43,226 nt of DNA from Treponema sp. (lineage in GTDB: Bacteria; Spirochaetota; Spirochaetia; Treponematales; Treponemataceae): assembly GCA_012838745.1 (NCBI GenBank), contig DUOS01000069.1, forward strand, positions 1 through 43,226. Reading direction: 5' to 3'. Positions 1-8,307 of this stretch are shown piece after piece. A model generated the notes under the pieces. That model was given only the letters and a program-made list of their open reading frames with translations, was not told where the DNA came from and made no database searches. Both the position numbers and the translations under genes were made by a program. How positions within the stretch are numbered: the stretch's first letter is position 1; each line of letters starts with the position of its first letter.

Positions 1-158
1 ACGATATGAGGAGTGAGTGGCTCAGTGGTATTACCAATTCCCAAACTGATAATTTCAGCGTGGGGATTTGCTTTAGCAAATTCGGCACGCCTTTTGCTTA
101 TCTCGGGGAAAAGATAGCCAGAGGTCAAGTTAGAAAAAGTCTTGTTACGGGTAATCAT
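1..158 (-). CDS. dapL: LL-diaminopimelate aminotransferase, N-terminal part (runs off the window)
   Basis: PLP-dependent class I/II aminotransferase that converts tetrahydrodipicolinate and glutamate to LL-diaminopimelate, for lysine and peptidoglycan. Only the first 52 codons are present. The reverse strand reads MITRNKTFSNLTSGYLFPEI..., followed by SLGIGNTTEPLTPHI. The GYLFPEI block near residues 14-20 and the LGIG-x-TTEPL block near 39-48 are the usual N-terminal signature of DapL. The ATG at 158-156 has an AAAGGA site about 8 nt upstream and starts 32 nt after the SGNH gene stop, so it is probably the last seen member of the ilvD-ilvB-MBOAT-SGNH run. The gene continues to the left of base 1. 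I am fairly sure of the family because the motif order matches DapL and not other class I aminotransferases. Confidence 0.85.
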   Translation of the reverse strand, partial: MITRNKTFSNLTSGYLFPEISKRRAEFAKANPHAEIISLGIGNTTEPLTPHI

Positions 159-190
159 TCAATAAATCCTTTGTTTTCGAATTATAGCAA

Positions 191-1297
191 TTATTCTGGA
201 AGGATGGCAACCGGAACTTCCGAAAAAGGGAAGTCTGCAACTAGGCGATTAAAGAGTCTCTTCATCACAAGTTGACCTCCTTCTACAGTGTAATGAGATC
301 CATCCTCTGTCATAACCTTTAACACCTTGCCTGGGGCAGTTTCTATCGTATCAGTATAGGGCAATTCCGATCCTGGAATCGTATCTTGTAAAGATATTCG
401 TGCCAGAACATCAGGGCTGTATTCTTGTGCAACATCATCGTGGATTTCTTCAATATATTTCAAGTTTTCGTTGTATGAAGCATTCTTTACCAGAGGCATT
501 TGAACCCAGTAAACCCGAGTTACCCGGGAAAGAGCACTATCTACTAAGTTACGACATTTTTCTTTGTATACCGTTTCCCACTCATTTGTTCTCTTTTTAA
601 GGACACGGCGATCCTGTGTCCAAAAGTTTTGATAATCATTCATACCGAGCATAATCACAACTGCTGCGTATTGTTTTTCACTCAGGGTATCTTCGAGTTT
701 TTGTGGCCAATCGTAAAAATCATCTCGAATAAATCCAGAAGAATGTATAGCAAGGAATTCAACATCTATTGATGAACCTTTACCGACAAGCCGAGAAAGA
801 CCTGAAGCGAGACTAAAAACTTGAGAGTCTCCAAAAAAATATACTGGCAAAGGGGAGGTGCGAGAATAGACAGAGGTGATAACTGGTTCTTTAGTCTTTT
901 CCACAGGCAATTGTACTGTTTCTGCAAAGAGGGTGCCAGAATTTTTAAGTGGAGTTGCTATGGGGCTTTCCATAACAGCGAGGGTTGTTTTTTGTACATG
1001 ATGGGTCTCGCGTTTATTAAAATAGCGGGAATCCCAAGAACTATGGGAATCTAAGCCTGTGATTGAAAGAAACCCCGATCTAATACGGGGGACAAGGGTA
1101 TCACAGCCAATTGAGGAAGAAAAAGCCGATACCGCCTCGGTTATTGAAAGAACAACAGCCCTCATATGCAAATTGGGAATACGAGTTGCTGGAATCCATA
1201 AAGATTTTGCACAAAAAAGAGAGGCACAACACACACATACCGTAACGATAATCATTACATGGTTGGGACTATATCGATCTTTTCGTAAAAACTTCAT
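191..1297 (-). CDS. SGNH/GDSL-type esterase (DUF459-like), membrane-anchored
   Basis: Probable periplasmic serine esterase or O-acyltransferase, 368 aa. Residues about 14-32 are hydrophobic and would act as an uncleaved signal anchor. A low-complexity linker of roughly 100 residues follows. The SGNH domain begins near residue 150: block I is FGDSQ with the nucleophile Ser, block III is MLGMNDYQNF with Gly/Asn, and block V is DGSHYT near residue 340 with the Asp-x-x-His pair. This spacing fits the DUF459 group. The start has a GGGATGGG stretch just upstream and lies 9 nt after the MBOAT stop. MBOAT-SGNH pairs (AlgI with AlgJ/AlgX, PatA/PatB) O-acetylate exported polysaccharides or peptidoglycan, so by context it should move or remove acyl groups outside the membrane. 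The substrate cannot be told from sequence. Confidence 0.8.
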   Translation of the reverse strand: MKFLRKDRYSPNHVMIIVTVCVCCASLFCAKSLWIPATRIPNLHMRAVVLSITEAVSAFSSSIGCDTLVPRIRSGFLSITGLDSHSSWDSRYFNKRETHHVQKTTLAVMESPIATPLKNSGTLFAETVQLPVEKTKEPVITSVYSRTSPLPVYFFGDSQVFSLASGLSRLVGKGSSIDVEFLAIHSSGFIRDDFYDWPQKLEDTLSEKQYAAVVIMLGMNDYQNFWTQDRRVLKKRTNEWETVYKEKCRNLVDSALSRVTRVYWVQMPLVKNASYNENLKYIEEIHDDVAQEYSPDVLARISLQDTIPGSELPYTDTIETAPGKVLKVMTEDGSHYTVEGGQLVMKRLFNRLVADFPFSEVPVAILPE

Positions 1298-1306
1298 GGC
1301 CCATCC

Positions 1307-2755
1307 CTAAAACTGGAAATAAATAAAGGGTGCAATGCCGGACATAGAAACAATAGAGAGAATGACAAAGAATGCAGCGAGAAAAATTCCTTTTACCGGT
1401 ATCGGTACGGTAATCCAACACTTCATACTTCTTTTTCGGATGTAACTGGGCACAAATTGAGTTGTAATAGTAAGAAAAATTAAAAACAGCGGCACGGGAA
1501 GGGAGATACTAAGCGGTATTGAGAAGTTTTTTAGGGAGGTAAACCACAATCCAAGCGCTTGAAGGTTCGAGGAACGAAACACCACCCAACTCAGAGTAAC
1601 AAAGGAGAAGGTTGTTAGGATTTGCACCGCGGCTTTCCAGGGCTCTAAACTACGTTTTGTGCCATAATTAAAGGCTCGCTCAAGAGCTAAAACACATCCT
1701 TGCATACCCCCCCAAATAAGAAAGGGAATTGAAGCTCCATGCCAAAGACCACCAATAATCATTGTGGCAATAAGGGCAAAAAGCGTTCTTTTTTTTCCAA
1801 AGCGAGAACCACCAAAGGCAAAGTACAGGTAGTTTCTTAGCCACGAAGAAAAGGTTATATGCCATCGTTTCCAAAATTCAGTAACAGAGAATGAAGTATA
1901 GGGTCGATTAAAGTTTTCTGGTGTTTCAAATCCTAAGAGAAGGGCAATTCCAATTGCCATATCACTGTACCCAGAAAAATCAGCATATATAACCGCAGAA
2001 TACCCTACTGCGGCAATAATCACTTCCAAGGTATTAAAGATTGAAAGATTAGAAAAAATGGGATCTACAAGCAGTGTAGAAATAAAATTAGCAAAAACCA
2101 TTTTTTTTATGAGCCCTGAAACTATCAGGGTGGCGGCACGGTCAAATGATATTGGACGCGAGCCTGGTTCAATTCCAGCGGTTACTGCAGGTTCAATTTG
2201 AGGGAGAAAATCAGATGCATGCACAATTGGACCCGAGGCAAGTTGCGGGAAAAAAGAAATATAAAGCATGATGTCAGGAAAGCTTTTTACTGGGGAAATT
2301 TTGCAAAGATACACATCGAACACATAGCTCAAGGCCTTAAATGTAAAAAATGAAATACCAACAGGTAAGAGCACCGCGATAACTGGAAGGGAAAAGATAG
2401 ATTCCTGCCCACCTGATAATGAAGAGCCCCAACTAAACAAAGCGTTTAAATGGGTCGCCAATATTGTGTAATACTTAAAAAATCCTAGAAGGAGTACATT
2501 CGTGAGTACGGCAAGGACAAGATAGAACTTTCGCCATACATGTTCCTTTCGAGTACCTATCAGCCAGCCAAATCCGTAATTTATGGCAGTGGAAAAAAAC
2601 AATAAAAAACAAAACCGCCAGTCCCAAAATGCATAAAAAAGGTAACTGGCGGCTATTAAAAATATAGTTCGGTCGCGGCTTCTTCGAAAAACATACCAAA
2701 AACCGATGAAGACAACGAGAAAAAAACACGCAAAGGTAAACGTGGGAAATATCAT
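1307..2755 (-). CDS. MBOAT-family membrane O-acyltransferase (AlgI-like)
   Basis: Polytopic membrane protein of 482 aa that would carry acyl groups across the inner membrane for O-acylation of a surface polymer. Hydrophobic helices run from residue 5 to the C-terminus. The MBOAT core is clear: an LLPVGISFFTFKALSYVFDVY block near 130-150, FWKRWHITFSSWLRNYLYFAFGGSR near 300-325, and GGLWHGASIPFLIWG near 345-360, which carries the catalytic His. These match AlgI/DltB-type members. The ATG follows an AGAGGG site and starts 5 nt after the ilvB stop, so it is cotranscribed with ilvB and with the SGNH esterase downstream. The function is inferred from the family. Alginate is not implied, because no alginate genes are present. 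Confidence 0.88.
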   Translation of the reverse strand: MIFPTFTFACFFLVVFIGFWYVFRRSRDRTIFLIAASYLFYAFWDWRFCFLLFFSTAINYGFGWLIGTRKEHVWRKFYLVLAVLTNVLLLGFFKYYTILATHLNALFSWGSSLSGGQESIFSLPVIAVLLPVGISFFTFKALSYVFDVYLCKISPVKSFPDIMLYISFFPQLASGPIVHASDFLPQIEPAVTAGIEPGSRPISFDRAATLIVSGLIKKMVFANFISTLLVDPIFSNLSIFNTLEVIIAAVGYSAVIYADFSGYSDMAIGIALLLGFETPENFNRPYTSFSVTEFWKRWHITFSSWLRNYLYFAFGGSRFGKKRTLFALIATMIIGGLWHGASIPFLIWGGMQGCVLALERAFNYGTKRSLEPWKAAVQILTTFSFVTLSWVVFRSSNLQALGLWFTSLKNFSIPLSISLPVPLFLIFLTITTQFVPSYIRKRSMKCWITVPIPVKGIFLAAFFVILSIVSMSGIAPFIYFQF

Positions 2756-2760
2756 CCCTC

Positions 2761-4464
2761 TTATAGTTGCGTATCCAACAACAGTTCGTCAATAGGCTTT
2801 CCGGCGGGAACCATCGGTAGTACCATCTCGTCAATATCCATATTACTATCAATTACAGCCGCTTTATTTGAGGCAAGAGCCGCTTCAAAGGCGGTAATAA
2901 ATTCCTTTTCGTTTGTAGCTCTATACCCTGCTATACCAAATGATTCGGCCAGCTTTACGAAATCCGGAGAACTTGTATCGAGGGTTGTTGCCGAATATCG
3001 TTTGTCGTAAAACATAGTTTGCCACTGGCGAACCATACCCAAGGTGCCGTTGTTGGCAATTATAATAATTATAGGCAACTTATATGTTGCAATAGTTGCT
3101 AGCTCATTGAGATTCATACGGAAAGAACCGTCTCCGGCAACATGAACAACCCGCCGTTTGGGATCAGCGATTTGCGCTCCAATAGCCGCACCAGTTCCAT
3201 ACCCCATCGTACCCAAACCACCAGAGGTAAGAAAAGTTCGCGGTTTTTGAAATGGATAAAACTGAGCAACCCACATTTGGTGTTGCCCAACTTCGGTGCT
3301 GATTACAGCTTCGTCCCCTACCCGTTCATGAACTGCTTCAAGAACAAATTTGGGATGGAGAGGTGTTTTCTTAGAATACATGGGAGGAACGTGCTCTTTC
3401 CATTTATCAATTTGCGTGTTCCATTCTGAACTAGAACGTGCCACTACCCGTTCTTGCAACGCAGTTAAAATATCTTTGATGTTTCCCTTGAGACAGGCTG
3501 CAGTTTGCACATTCTTATTTATCTCTGCTGGATCAATATCTATTTGAACAATACGAGATTCACGAGCAAACTTAGACGGATCAGAGATAACACGATCAGA
3601 AAAACGTGCTCCGATTGCAACAAGTAGATCGGATTTATTTGCGGCAGTATTTGACGCCTTGGTACCATGCATACCTATCATACCAGTACACAGCGGGTGT
3701 TTTGAAGGGAAGGCGCTTTTGCCCATGAGGCTTACTGAAACAGCGGCATTAATCTTTTCCGCTAAAGCTTGTAGTTCTTGTGTTGCATTGGATGAAACAA
3801 CACCTCCGCCAACGTAAAAGAAGGGACGTTTTGATTCGGAAAGCATCGCTGCTACTTCGTCTAGCTCATGATCCGAGGGAAAAGGAGTCTTGCCAAGGCA
3901 ACGCAAAACAGCAGCTGATGGTTTTGATTCCCCCACAGGAATCGGTTCAAACTCAGTTACATGTGCAGTAACATCCTTGGGAATATCTATGAGAACCGGA
4001 CCAGGACGACCGCACAAGGCAAGATCAAAGGCTTCGCGCACAACATCTGCCAGTTTGCTAACATCGCGTACAATATAGTTGTGTTTAGTGATAGACATAG
4101 TGATGCCGGTAATATCAACTTCTTGGAAACTATCTTTACCCATAAGAGTGGTAGGAACATTACAGGTAATTGCGACCATAGGCACTGAGTCCATATAGGC
4201 TGTTGCGATTCCGGTTACTAAATTAGTGCAGCCCGGACCACTGGTCGCCATAACGACACCAACTTTTCCGGAAATACGAGCATAGCCATCGGCAGCATGG
4301 CAGGCCCCCTGTTCGTGTGCAGTACGAATATGGCGAATTCTATCGGAGCTTTTAAAAAGCTCATCGTAAATATTGAGTATTGTTCCGCCGGGAAATCCAA
4401 AAACGGTGTCGACGCCTTTTTCAACAAGGCATTCGATAACTATCTGTGCTCCGGTATATTTCAT
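2761..4464 (-). CDS. ilvB: Acetolactate synthase large (catalytic) subunit
   Basis: ThDP- and FAD-dependent acetohydroxyacid synthase, 567 aa, the normal length. It condenses two pyruvates, or pyruvate with 2-oxobutyrate, for valine/leucine or isoleucine. Visible: [24 protein letters not shown] at the N-terminus, the activating Glu in [17 protein letters not shown] near residue 50, the FAD-domain segment around 190-350, and the ThDP/Mg motif [12 protein letters not shown]...IIIANN near 445-475. The ATG shares four bases (ATGA) with the ilvD stop, so the two are translationally coupled. The small regulatory subunit ilvN is not next to it but about 10 kb away, in the thrA operon. An MBOAT gene follows instead of ilvN or ilvC. 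Confidence 0.96.
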   Translation of the reverse strand: MKYTGAQIVIECLVEKGVDTVFGFPGGTILNIYDELFKSSDRIRHIRTAHEQGACHAADGYARISGKVGVVMATSGPGCTNLVTGIATAYMDSVPMVAITCNVPTTLMGKDSFQEVDITGITMSITKHNYIVRDVSKLADVVREAFDLALCGRPGPVLIDIPKDVTAHVTEFEPIPVGESKPSAAVLRCLGKTPFPSDHELDEVAAMLSESKRPFFYVGGGVVSSNATQELQALAEKINAAVSVSLMGKSAFPSKHPLCTGMIGMHGTKASNTAANKSDLLVAIGARFSDRVISDPSKFARESRIVQIDIDPAEINKNVQTAACLKGNIKDILTALQERVVARSSSEWNTQIDKWKEHVPPMYSKKTPLHPKFVLEAVHERVGDEAVISTEVGQHQMWVAQFYPFQKPRTFLTSGGLGTMGYGTGAAIGAQIADPKRRVVHVAGDGSFRMNLNELATIATYKLPIIIIIANNGTLGMVRQWQTMFYDKRYSATTLDTSSPDFVKLAESFGIAGYRATNEKEFITAFEAALASNKAAVIDSNMDIDEMVLPMVPAGKPIDELLLDTQL

Positions 4465-6119
4465 GTAAGAATTGCTCCTTTATCGGCACTGGAAACCATT
4501 TTGGCATACCGTGCAAGATACCCTTTGGTAATTTTTGCTGCCGGTGCTTGCCAAGCTGCTTTTCGTTTTTTTAGTTCTGCTTCGGTTACATCAAGCGTTA
4601 TAGAATAGGCATTAATATCGATAGTGACCCGATCACCGTCTTGTACTAAGGCTATGGGCCCGCCCATGGCGGCTTCCGGCGAACAATGACCAATAGACGC
4701 GCCACGGGTAGCACCAGAAAAACGACCATCGGTAAGCAGGGCTACCTGCTTGTCTAAACCACGACCAGCGAGCGCCGCAGTAACGGAAAGCATTTCCCGC
4801 ATGCCAGGGCCACCACGTGGGCCTTCATAGCGTATTACTACAACATCGCCAGCCTTAATGCCACCTTTTTGAATCGCTGCAAAGGTATCTTCTTCGCAAT
4901 CAAAAACGCGCACCGGCCCGGAGTGTTTCATCATCTCAGGCGCAACAGCAGAACGCTTAACGACACAGCCATTAGGAGCAAGATTACCGTACAACACGGC
5001 AATACCACCATTTTTTGAATAGGGAGTATCGATAGGCCGAAGAACTTCTGGATCTCGATTAACCGCACCCTTAATATTGTCTGCTATCTTTTTACCCGTT
5101 ACGGTAAGGAGTTTAGTATTTATAATTTTATTTTTTGCTAACTCTGCAAGAACTGCAGAAATTCCACCGGCAGCATCGAGATCTTCTACGAAATGGTTTC
5201 CCGCTGGCGCTAGCCGGCAAAGGTTGGGAGTGCGTTCAGAGATTTCATTTATGGTACGCAAATCGAAGGGTATTCCTGTTTCATGAGCAATTGCAGGAAG
5301 ATGCAAAATAGTATTAGTGCTACACCCAAGCGCCATATCGGCGGCTAGAGCATTGTGAAACGCCTCTTCTGTCATTATTTTACGAGCAGTAATACCCTTT
5401 TCAAATAAGTGCATAATAGCCATTCCAGCTTTTTTGGCTAAGGCAATTCGTGCTGCATAGACTGCCGGAATGGTACTGTTGCCCGGGAGAGCCATACCGA
5501 GAACCTCGGTAACACAGTTCATAGAGTTTGCGGTAAACATACCTGAGCAAGACCCACAAGTTGGGCAGGCACAAACTTCCATTTCTTCAAGTTCTTTTTT
5601 TGTCATGGTACCGGCGCCAACCGCGCCAACTGCTTCGAACATATCAGTAAGAGAAATACGTTTACCTGCATACTTCCCTGCAAGCATGGGGCCGCCGGAA
5701 ACAAAGATAGTAGGCAAATCAAGGCGGCCTGCTGCCATGAGCATACCCGGTACAATTTTATCACAGTTAGGAATCATAACGAGGGCATCGAAGGCATGGG
5801 CAGTAGCAACACATTCGATTGAATCTGCTATAAGTTCGCGAGTAACGAGGGAATATTTCATTCCTTCGTGGCCCATGGCAATACCATCACAAACGCCAAT
5901 TGCTGGAAATTCCATCGGAGTTCCACCAGCCATACGGATTCCAGCCTTTACAGCATTGACTATGGCATCCAAATGAATGTGCCCGGGAATAATTTCGTTT
6001 TTTGAATTTACGACACCGATAATCGGTCGTGCAATTTCTTCGTCGGTGTATCCCATAGCATGGAATAAAGAACGATGCGGAGCCCGTTCAATCCCTTTTT
6101 TTGCTCTATCACTTCTCAT
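4461..6119 (-). CDS. ilvD: Dihydroxy-acid dehydratase
   Basis: Iron-sulfur dehydratase, 552 aa, that turns 2,3-dihydroxy-isovalerate and -methylvalerate into the 2-oxo acids, the last common step before valine, isoleucine and leucine. The cluster cysteines are seen in [10 protein letters not shown] near residue 118 and in [20 protein letters not shown] near 183-202. The DGRFSG-type motif is present near 463 ([13 protein letters not shown]). The start has an excellent GGAGG site 6 nt upstream. It is the first gene of the minus-strand run ilvD-ilvB-MBOAT-SGNH-dapL and faces the XRE regulator across a 91-nt region with two palindromes, which suggests local control. Confidence 0.97.
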   Translation of the reverse strand: MRSDRAKKGIERAPHRSLFHAMGYTDEEIARPIIGVVNSKNEIIPGHIHLDAIVNAVKAGIRMAGGTPMEFPAIGVCDGIAMGHEGMKYSLVTRELIADSIECVATAHAFDALVMIPNCDKIVPGMLMAAGRLDLPTIFVSGGPMLAGKYAGKRISLTDMFEAVGAVGAGTMTKKELEEMEVCACPTCGSCSGMFTANSMNCVTEVLGMALPGNSTIPAVYAARIALAKKAGMAIMHLFEKGITARKIMTEEAFHNALAADMALGCSTNTILHLPAIAHETGIPFDLRTINEISERTPNLCRLAPAGNHFVEDLDAAGGISAVLAELAKNKIINTKLLTVTGKKIADNIKGAVNRDPEVLRPIDTPYSKNGGIAVLYGNLAPNGCVVKRSAVAPEMMKHSGPVRVFDCEEDTFAAIQKGGIKAGDVVVIRYEGPRGGPGMREMLSVTAALAGRGLDKQVALLTDGRFSGATRGASIGHCSPEAAMGGPIALVQDGDRVTIDINAYSITLDVTEAELKKRKAAWQAPAAKITKGYLARYAKMVSSADKGAILT

Positions 6120-6136
6120 GCTGAACCTCCCTTGAG

Positions 6137-6153
6137 TTGTACTGCTAGTACAA
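6137..6153. promoter_or_regulatory. 17-bp inverted repeat in the ilvD leader, possible operator
   Basis: TTGTACTgctAGTACAA has two perfect 7-base arms around a 3-base centre. It lies between the likely ilvD transcription start (about 6155) and the ilvD Shine-Dalgarno site, where a bound repressor could block elongation. A short RNA hairpin is the other reading, but there is no T-run. Confidence 0.45.
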
Positions 6154-6161
6154 TAAAACTG

Positions 6162-6190
6162 TATCTACTGGGTGTTTGCTAAGATATTAA
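6162..6190 (-). promoter_or_regulatory. Candidate ilvD promoter
   Basis: On the minus strand TTAATA (6190-6185), 17 bp, TAGATA (6167-6162), 4 of 6 matches in each box. It would give a leader of roughly 35 nt with the GGAGG site. The -35 hexamer lies inside the left arm of the palindromic array at 6186-6211. Confidence 0.4.
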
Positions 6191-6204
6191 ACCAATAGTT
6201 TAAT
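6176..6204 (+). promoter_or_regulatory. Candidate leaderless promoter of the XRE regulator
   Basis: TTGCTA (6176-6181), 17 bp, TTTAAT (6199-6204), then only 6 nt to the ATG at 6211. No Shine-Dalgarno sequence is present, so the transcript would start at or next to the initiation codon. Confidence 0.5.
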
Positions 6205-6211
6205 TAAACTA
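6186..6211. promoter_or_regulatory. Overlapping palindromes, likely operator of the XRE regulator
   Basis: ATTAAAC (6186-6192), 5 bp, GTTTAAT (6198-6204) is a perfect inverted repeat. It overlaps a second perfect 16-bp palindrome, TAGTTTAATTAAACTA (6196-6211). Three alternating half-sites therefore cover the -35 of ilvD on one strand and the -10 and start codon of the regulator on the other. Binding here could repress both genes. The AT-rich composition lowers certainty. Confidence 0.5.
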
Positions 6212-6534
6212 TGAACACCCTTCAGGATATACAAATATTACTTGGTAACAATTTACGATTGTTACGCCATAAAAAAAAATTATCACAGTTGGCCCTTTCC
6301 GAAAAAACAGGAAAGTCCCATACCTTTATAAATAATATTGAAAACGGGAAAAAATGGATATCGGCGGAAACACTTTCTATTTTGTGTACCGCCTTGGACG
6401 CATCACCATACGAATTTTTTCTAACCGATGAAGTGAGAGATACTAATGCTGTTATGGCAATAACAAAGAAGCACAAAGAGTTTTTTGGGGGTATCAAAGA
6501 CATGGTCTCAAAATACGGGGAGGATTCGCCATAA
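6211..6534 (+). CDS. Small XRE-family transcriptional regulator
   Basis: DNA-binding protein of 107 aa. The N-terminal part is an XRE (Cro/C1-type) helix-turn-helix: LGNNLRLLRHKKKLSQLALSEKTGKSHTFINNIENGKKWISAETLSILCTALD, residues about 10-65, with the recognition helix around SHTFINNIENG. The last 40 residues have no recognisable sensor domain. There is no ribosome site, and a -10-like TTTAAT ends 6 nt before the ATG. An in-frame stop at 6205-6207 rules out an earlier start. It is divergent from ilvD and convergent with leuB, so the simplest inference is a local regulator of branched-chain genes that also controls itself. A phage- or toxin-linked origin is possible but nothing else supports it. 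Confidence 0.85.
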   Translation: MNTLQDIQILLGNNLRLLRHKKKLSQLALSEKTGKSHTFINNIENGKKWISAETLSILCTALDASPYEFFLTDEVRDTNAVMAITKKHKEFFGGIKDMVSKYGEDSP

Positions 6535-6703
6535 CTCGTTAGAAGGGAGAAAAAAATGCACGAAACAGTAAAAAATGTGGCTTTTCGTATCATTGCTCTA
6601 CCTCCATCCTTTGTTTTACCCATTCCTCATCATTCCATTTGCCCAGCAATGCGTTTACCCCGATTTTCTTGCCCCGCCGCGGTGGCGGAGCCTGTTCCGC
6701 TAG
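6535..6703. other. Non-coding gap between the XRE regulator and leuB
   Basis: A 169-nt stretch where two transcription units converge. It starts with a good Shine-Dalgarno-like AGAAGGGAG followed by an ATG at 6556, but that frame soon runs antisense into leuB and reads like noise. The right end holds the GC-rich double inverted repeat at 6674-6700. It is the only convergent junction in the window with spare length. Confidence 0.6.
6674..6700. repeat. Two overlapping GC-rich inverted repeats
   Basis: CCGCC-gcggt-GGCGG (6674-6688) overlaps GCGGA-gcctgt-TCCGC (6685-6700, with its left arm at 6685-6689). The two stems share bases and so are mutually exclusive. The local GC content is far above the flanks. 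It sits just past the leuB stop. There is no T-run, so it is not a classic intrinsic terminator. It could be a REP-like element or an mRNA 3'-end stabiliser. Confidence 0.5.
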
Positions 6704-7789
6704 TTAGGCCTCAAGCGCCTCGAGCGCCTCTACGACCAAATCGCCCATCTTACGCGTACCAACGATCTTATCGGAGAGCGCATCGCCTGCAATATCGCCC
6801 GTGCGCCATCCGGCATCAAGTACAGAATAAACAGCAGCTTCAATCGCGGCGGCTTCACGCTCACAGTTCAAAGAATAGCGCAACATCATGGCGCAAGTCA
6901 GTATGGTTGCCAGCGGGTTTGCAATATCCTTACCAGCGATATCGGGAGCGGAACCATGTATTGGCTCATAGAGCCCAGGGCCGGATTCACCGAGAGAAGC
7001 AGAAGCAAGCATCCCGATAGAACCAGTTATCTGGCTTGCCTCGTCGGATAAAATATCTCCGAACATATTGCTCGTAGCGATTACATCAAACTGCCCCGGA
7101 TTACGTACTAACTGCATAGCGGCATTATCAACATACATGTATGACAACGAAACTTCAGGATAATTGCCCTTAATAGATTCAGTTACTTCACGCCATAAAC
7201 GACTCGTTTCCAGAATGTTTGCCTTATCTATAACGCACAGTTTTTTTGTACGTTTCATTGCAGAATCAAAACCGATAGTGATAATACGCGCAATCTCTTC
7301 GCTCGTGTAGGCTTCGGTATCCCATGCAGATAAACCATCTTCGCTTCTACCACGATCTCCAAAATAAATACCACCGGTGAGTTCACGTACAATTAATATA
7401 TCTAAACCATTTTTTACAATTTCTGGCTTAAGTGGGCAAGCGGCGGAAAGCTGTGGAAACATGACGGCAGGACGCATATTCGCGTATACCTTCATTTCTC
7501 CACGAAGGCCCAACAGGGCTTTTTCTGGCCGCTTATCTCCGGATAAATGATCCCATTTTGGGCCACCTACCGCGCCAAGAAGAACGGCATCGCTTGCCTT
7601 ACATACATTCAATGTTGCTTCAGGGAGGGGCTCACCTGTTTTATCTATTGAGACCCCACCGGCGAGTGTTTCCGTAAATATAAATTTATGTCCGTATTTT
7701 TTACCAATAGTTTGTAATATGCGGCAACCTTCTCTGACAATGTCGGGACCAATGCCATCTCCGGGTATTGTTGCTATTTTAAATTCCAT
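6704..7789 (-). CDS. leuB: 3-isopropylmalate dehydrogenase
   Basis: NAD-dependent oxidative decarboxylase, 361 aa, third step of leucine synthesis. With a citramalate synthase in the same operon it probably also oxidises beta-methylmalate to 2-oxobutyrate. Motifs: [14 protein letters not shown] at residues 8-21, [11 protein letters not shown] near 71-81, the catalytic [10 protein letters not shown] near 133-142, [14 protein letters not shown] near 190, the metal-binding Asp in [17 protein letters not shown] near 242-257, and the cofactor-side [18 protein letters not shown] near 275-292. AGGAG lies about 7 nt before the ATG. It is the last gene of leuA-cimA-leuC-leuD-leuB and starts 13 nt after the leuD stop. 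Isocitrate and tartrate dehydrogenases belong to the same superfamily, but the neighbours decide for leuB. Confidence 0.96.
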   Translation of the reverse strand: MEFKIATIPGDGIGPDIVREGCRILQTIGKKYGHKFIFTETLAGGVSIDKTGEPLPEATLNVCKASDAVLLGAVGGPKWDHLSGDKRPEKALLGLRGEMKVYANMRPAVMFPQLSAACPLKPEIVKNGLDILIVRELTGGIYFGDRGRSEDGLSAWDTEAYTSEEIARIITIGFDSAMKRTKKLCVIDKANILETSRLWREVTESIKGNYPEVSLSYMYVDNAAMQLVRNPGQFDVIATSNMFGDILSDEASQITGSIGMLASASLGESGPGLYEPIHGSAPDIAGKDIANPLATILTCAMMLRYSLNCEREAAAIEAAVYSVLDAGWRTGDIAGDALSDKIVGTRKMGDLVVEALEALEA

Positions 7790-7802
7790 AAGTTTCTCCT
7801 TT

Positions 7803-8297
7803 TTACTCAGCTAATTTTGCTTTTAGCTGTTGTACCAAACCATCCGCCTTGATTATGTCTTGCATAAAAGGAGGAAAGGGCTGGGCTTTGAATTCCTTGC
7901 CGCTGGTTTTATTTGTTATAAATCCAGTATCAAAATCTACCTCTACCTCATCGCCTGCCTTTATTCCAGCAACCGCTTCAGGGCATTCTAGGATGGGAAG
8001 ACCAATATTGATGGAGTTCCGATAAAAAATGCGAGCAAAGGTTGATGCGATAACGCAGGAAATTCCAGCAGTTTTTATTGCAAGTGGGGCATGTTCGCGG
8101 CTTGAACCGCATCCGAAGTTCTTATTAGCAACCATTATGTCGCCATCTTTTACCTTTGAGATAAATTCACCATCGATGTCTTCCATACAGTGCGCGGCAA
8201 GTTCTTTCGCATCAGAAGTATTTAAGTACCGAGCCGGTATAATAACGTCTGTATCGACATTGTCGCCATATTTAAATGCTTTTCCGTGTGCTTTCAT
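7803..8297 (-). CDS. leuD: 3-isopropylmalate dehydratase small subunit
   Basis: Swivel-domain subunit of isopropylmalate isomerase, 164 aa, the length usual for the short (LeuD2/archaeal-type) form. It shows [16 protein letters not shown] near residues 11-26 and the substrate-loop motif [21 protein letters not shown] near 57-77. I place the start at the ATG ending at 8297, because AAGGAG lies 7 nt before it. A longer reading from 8327 adds ten residues that overlap the leuC 3' end and has no ribosome site. It follows leuC with a 10-nt gap. The holoenzyme probably also hydrates citraconate in the citramalate pathway. Confidence 0.95.
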   Translation of the reverse strand: MKAHGKAFKYGDNVDTDVIIPARYLNTSDAKELAAHCMEDIDGEFISKVKDGDIMVANKNFGCGSSREHAPLAIKTAGISCVIASTFARIFYRNSINIGLPILECPEAVAGIKAGDEVEVDFDTGFITNKTSGKEFKAQPFPPFMQDIIKADGLVQQLKAKLAE

Positions 8298-8307
8298 GTA
8301 TAACTCC

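Noticed and set aside
5470-5976. 168-codon frame on the plus strand
   Set aside because: It is the shadow of ilvD: complementary frame, no start signal, Ser/Pro/Ile-rich.
6556-7020. Plus-strand frame of 154 codons starting after a strong ribosome site
   Set aside because: After about 49 codons it is fully antisense to leuB, is rich in Arg, Pro and Ser, and has no family resemblance. Kept only as a possible remnant.
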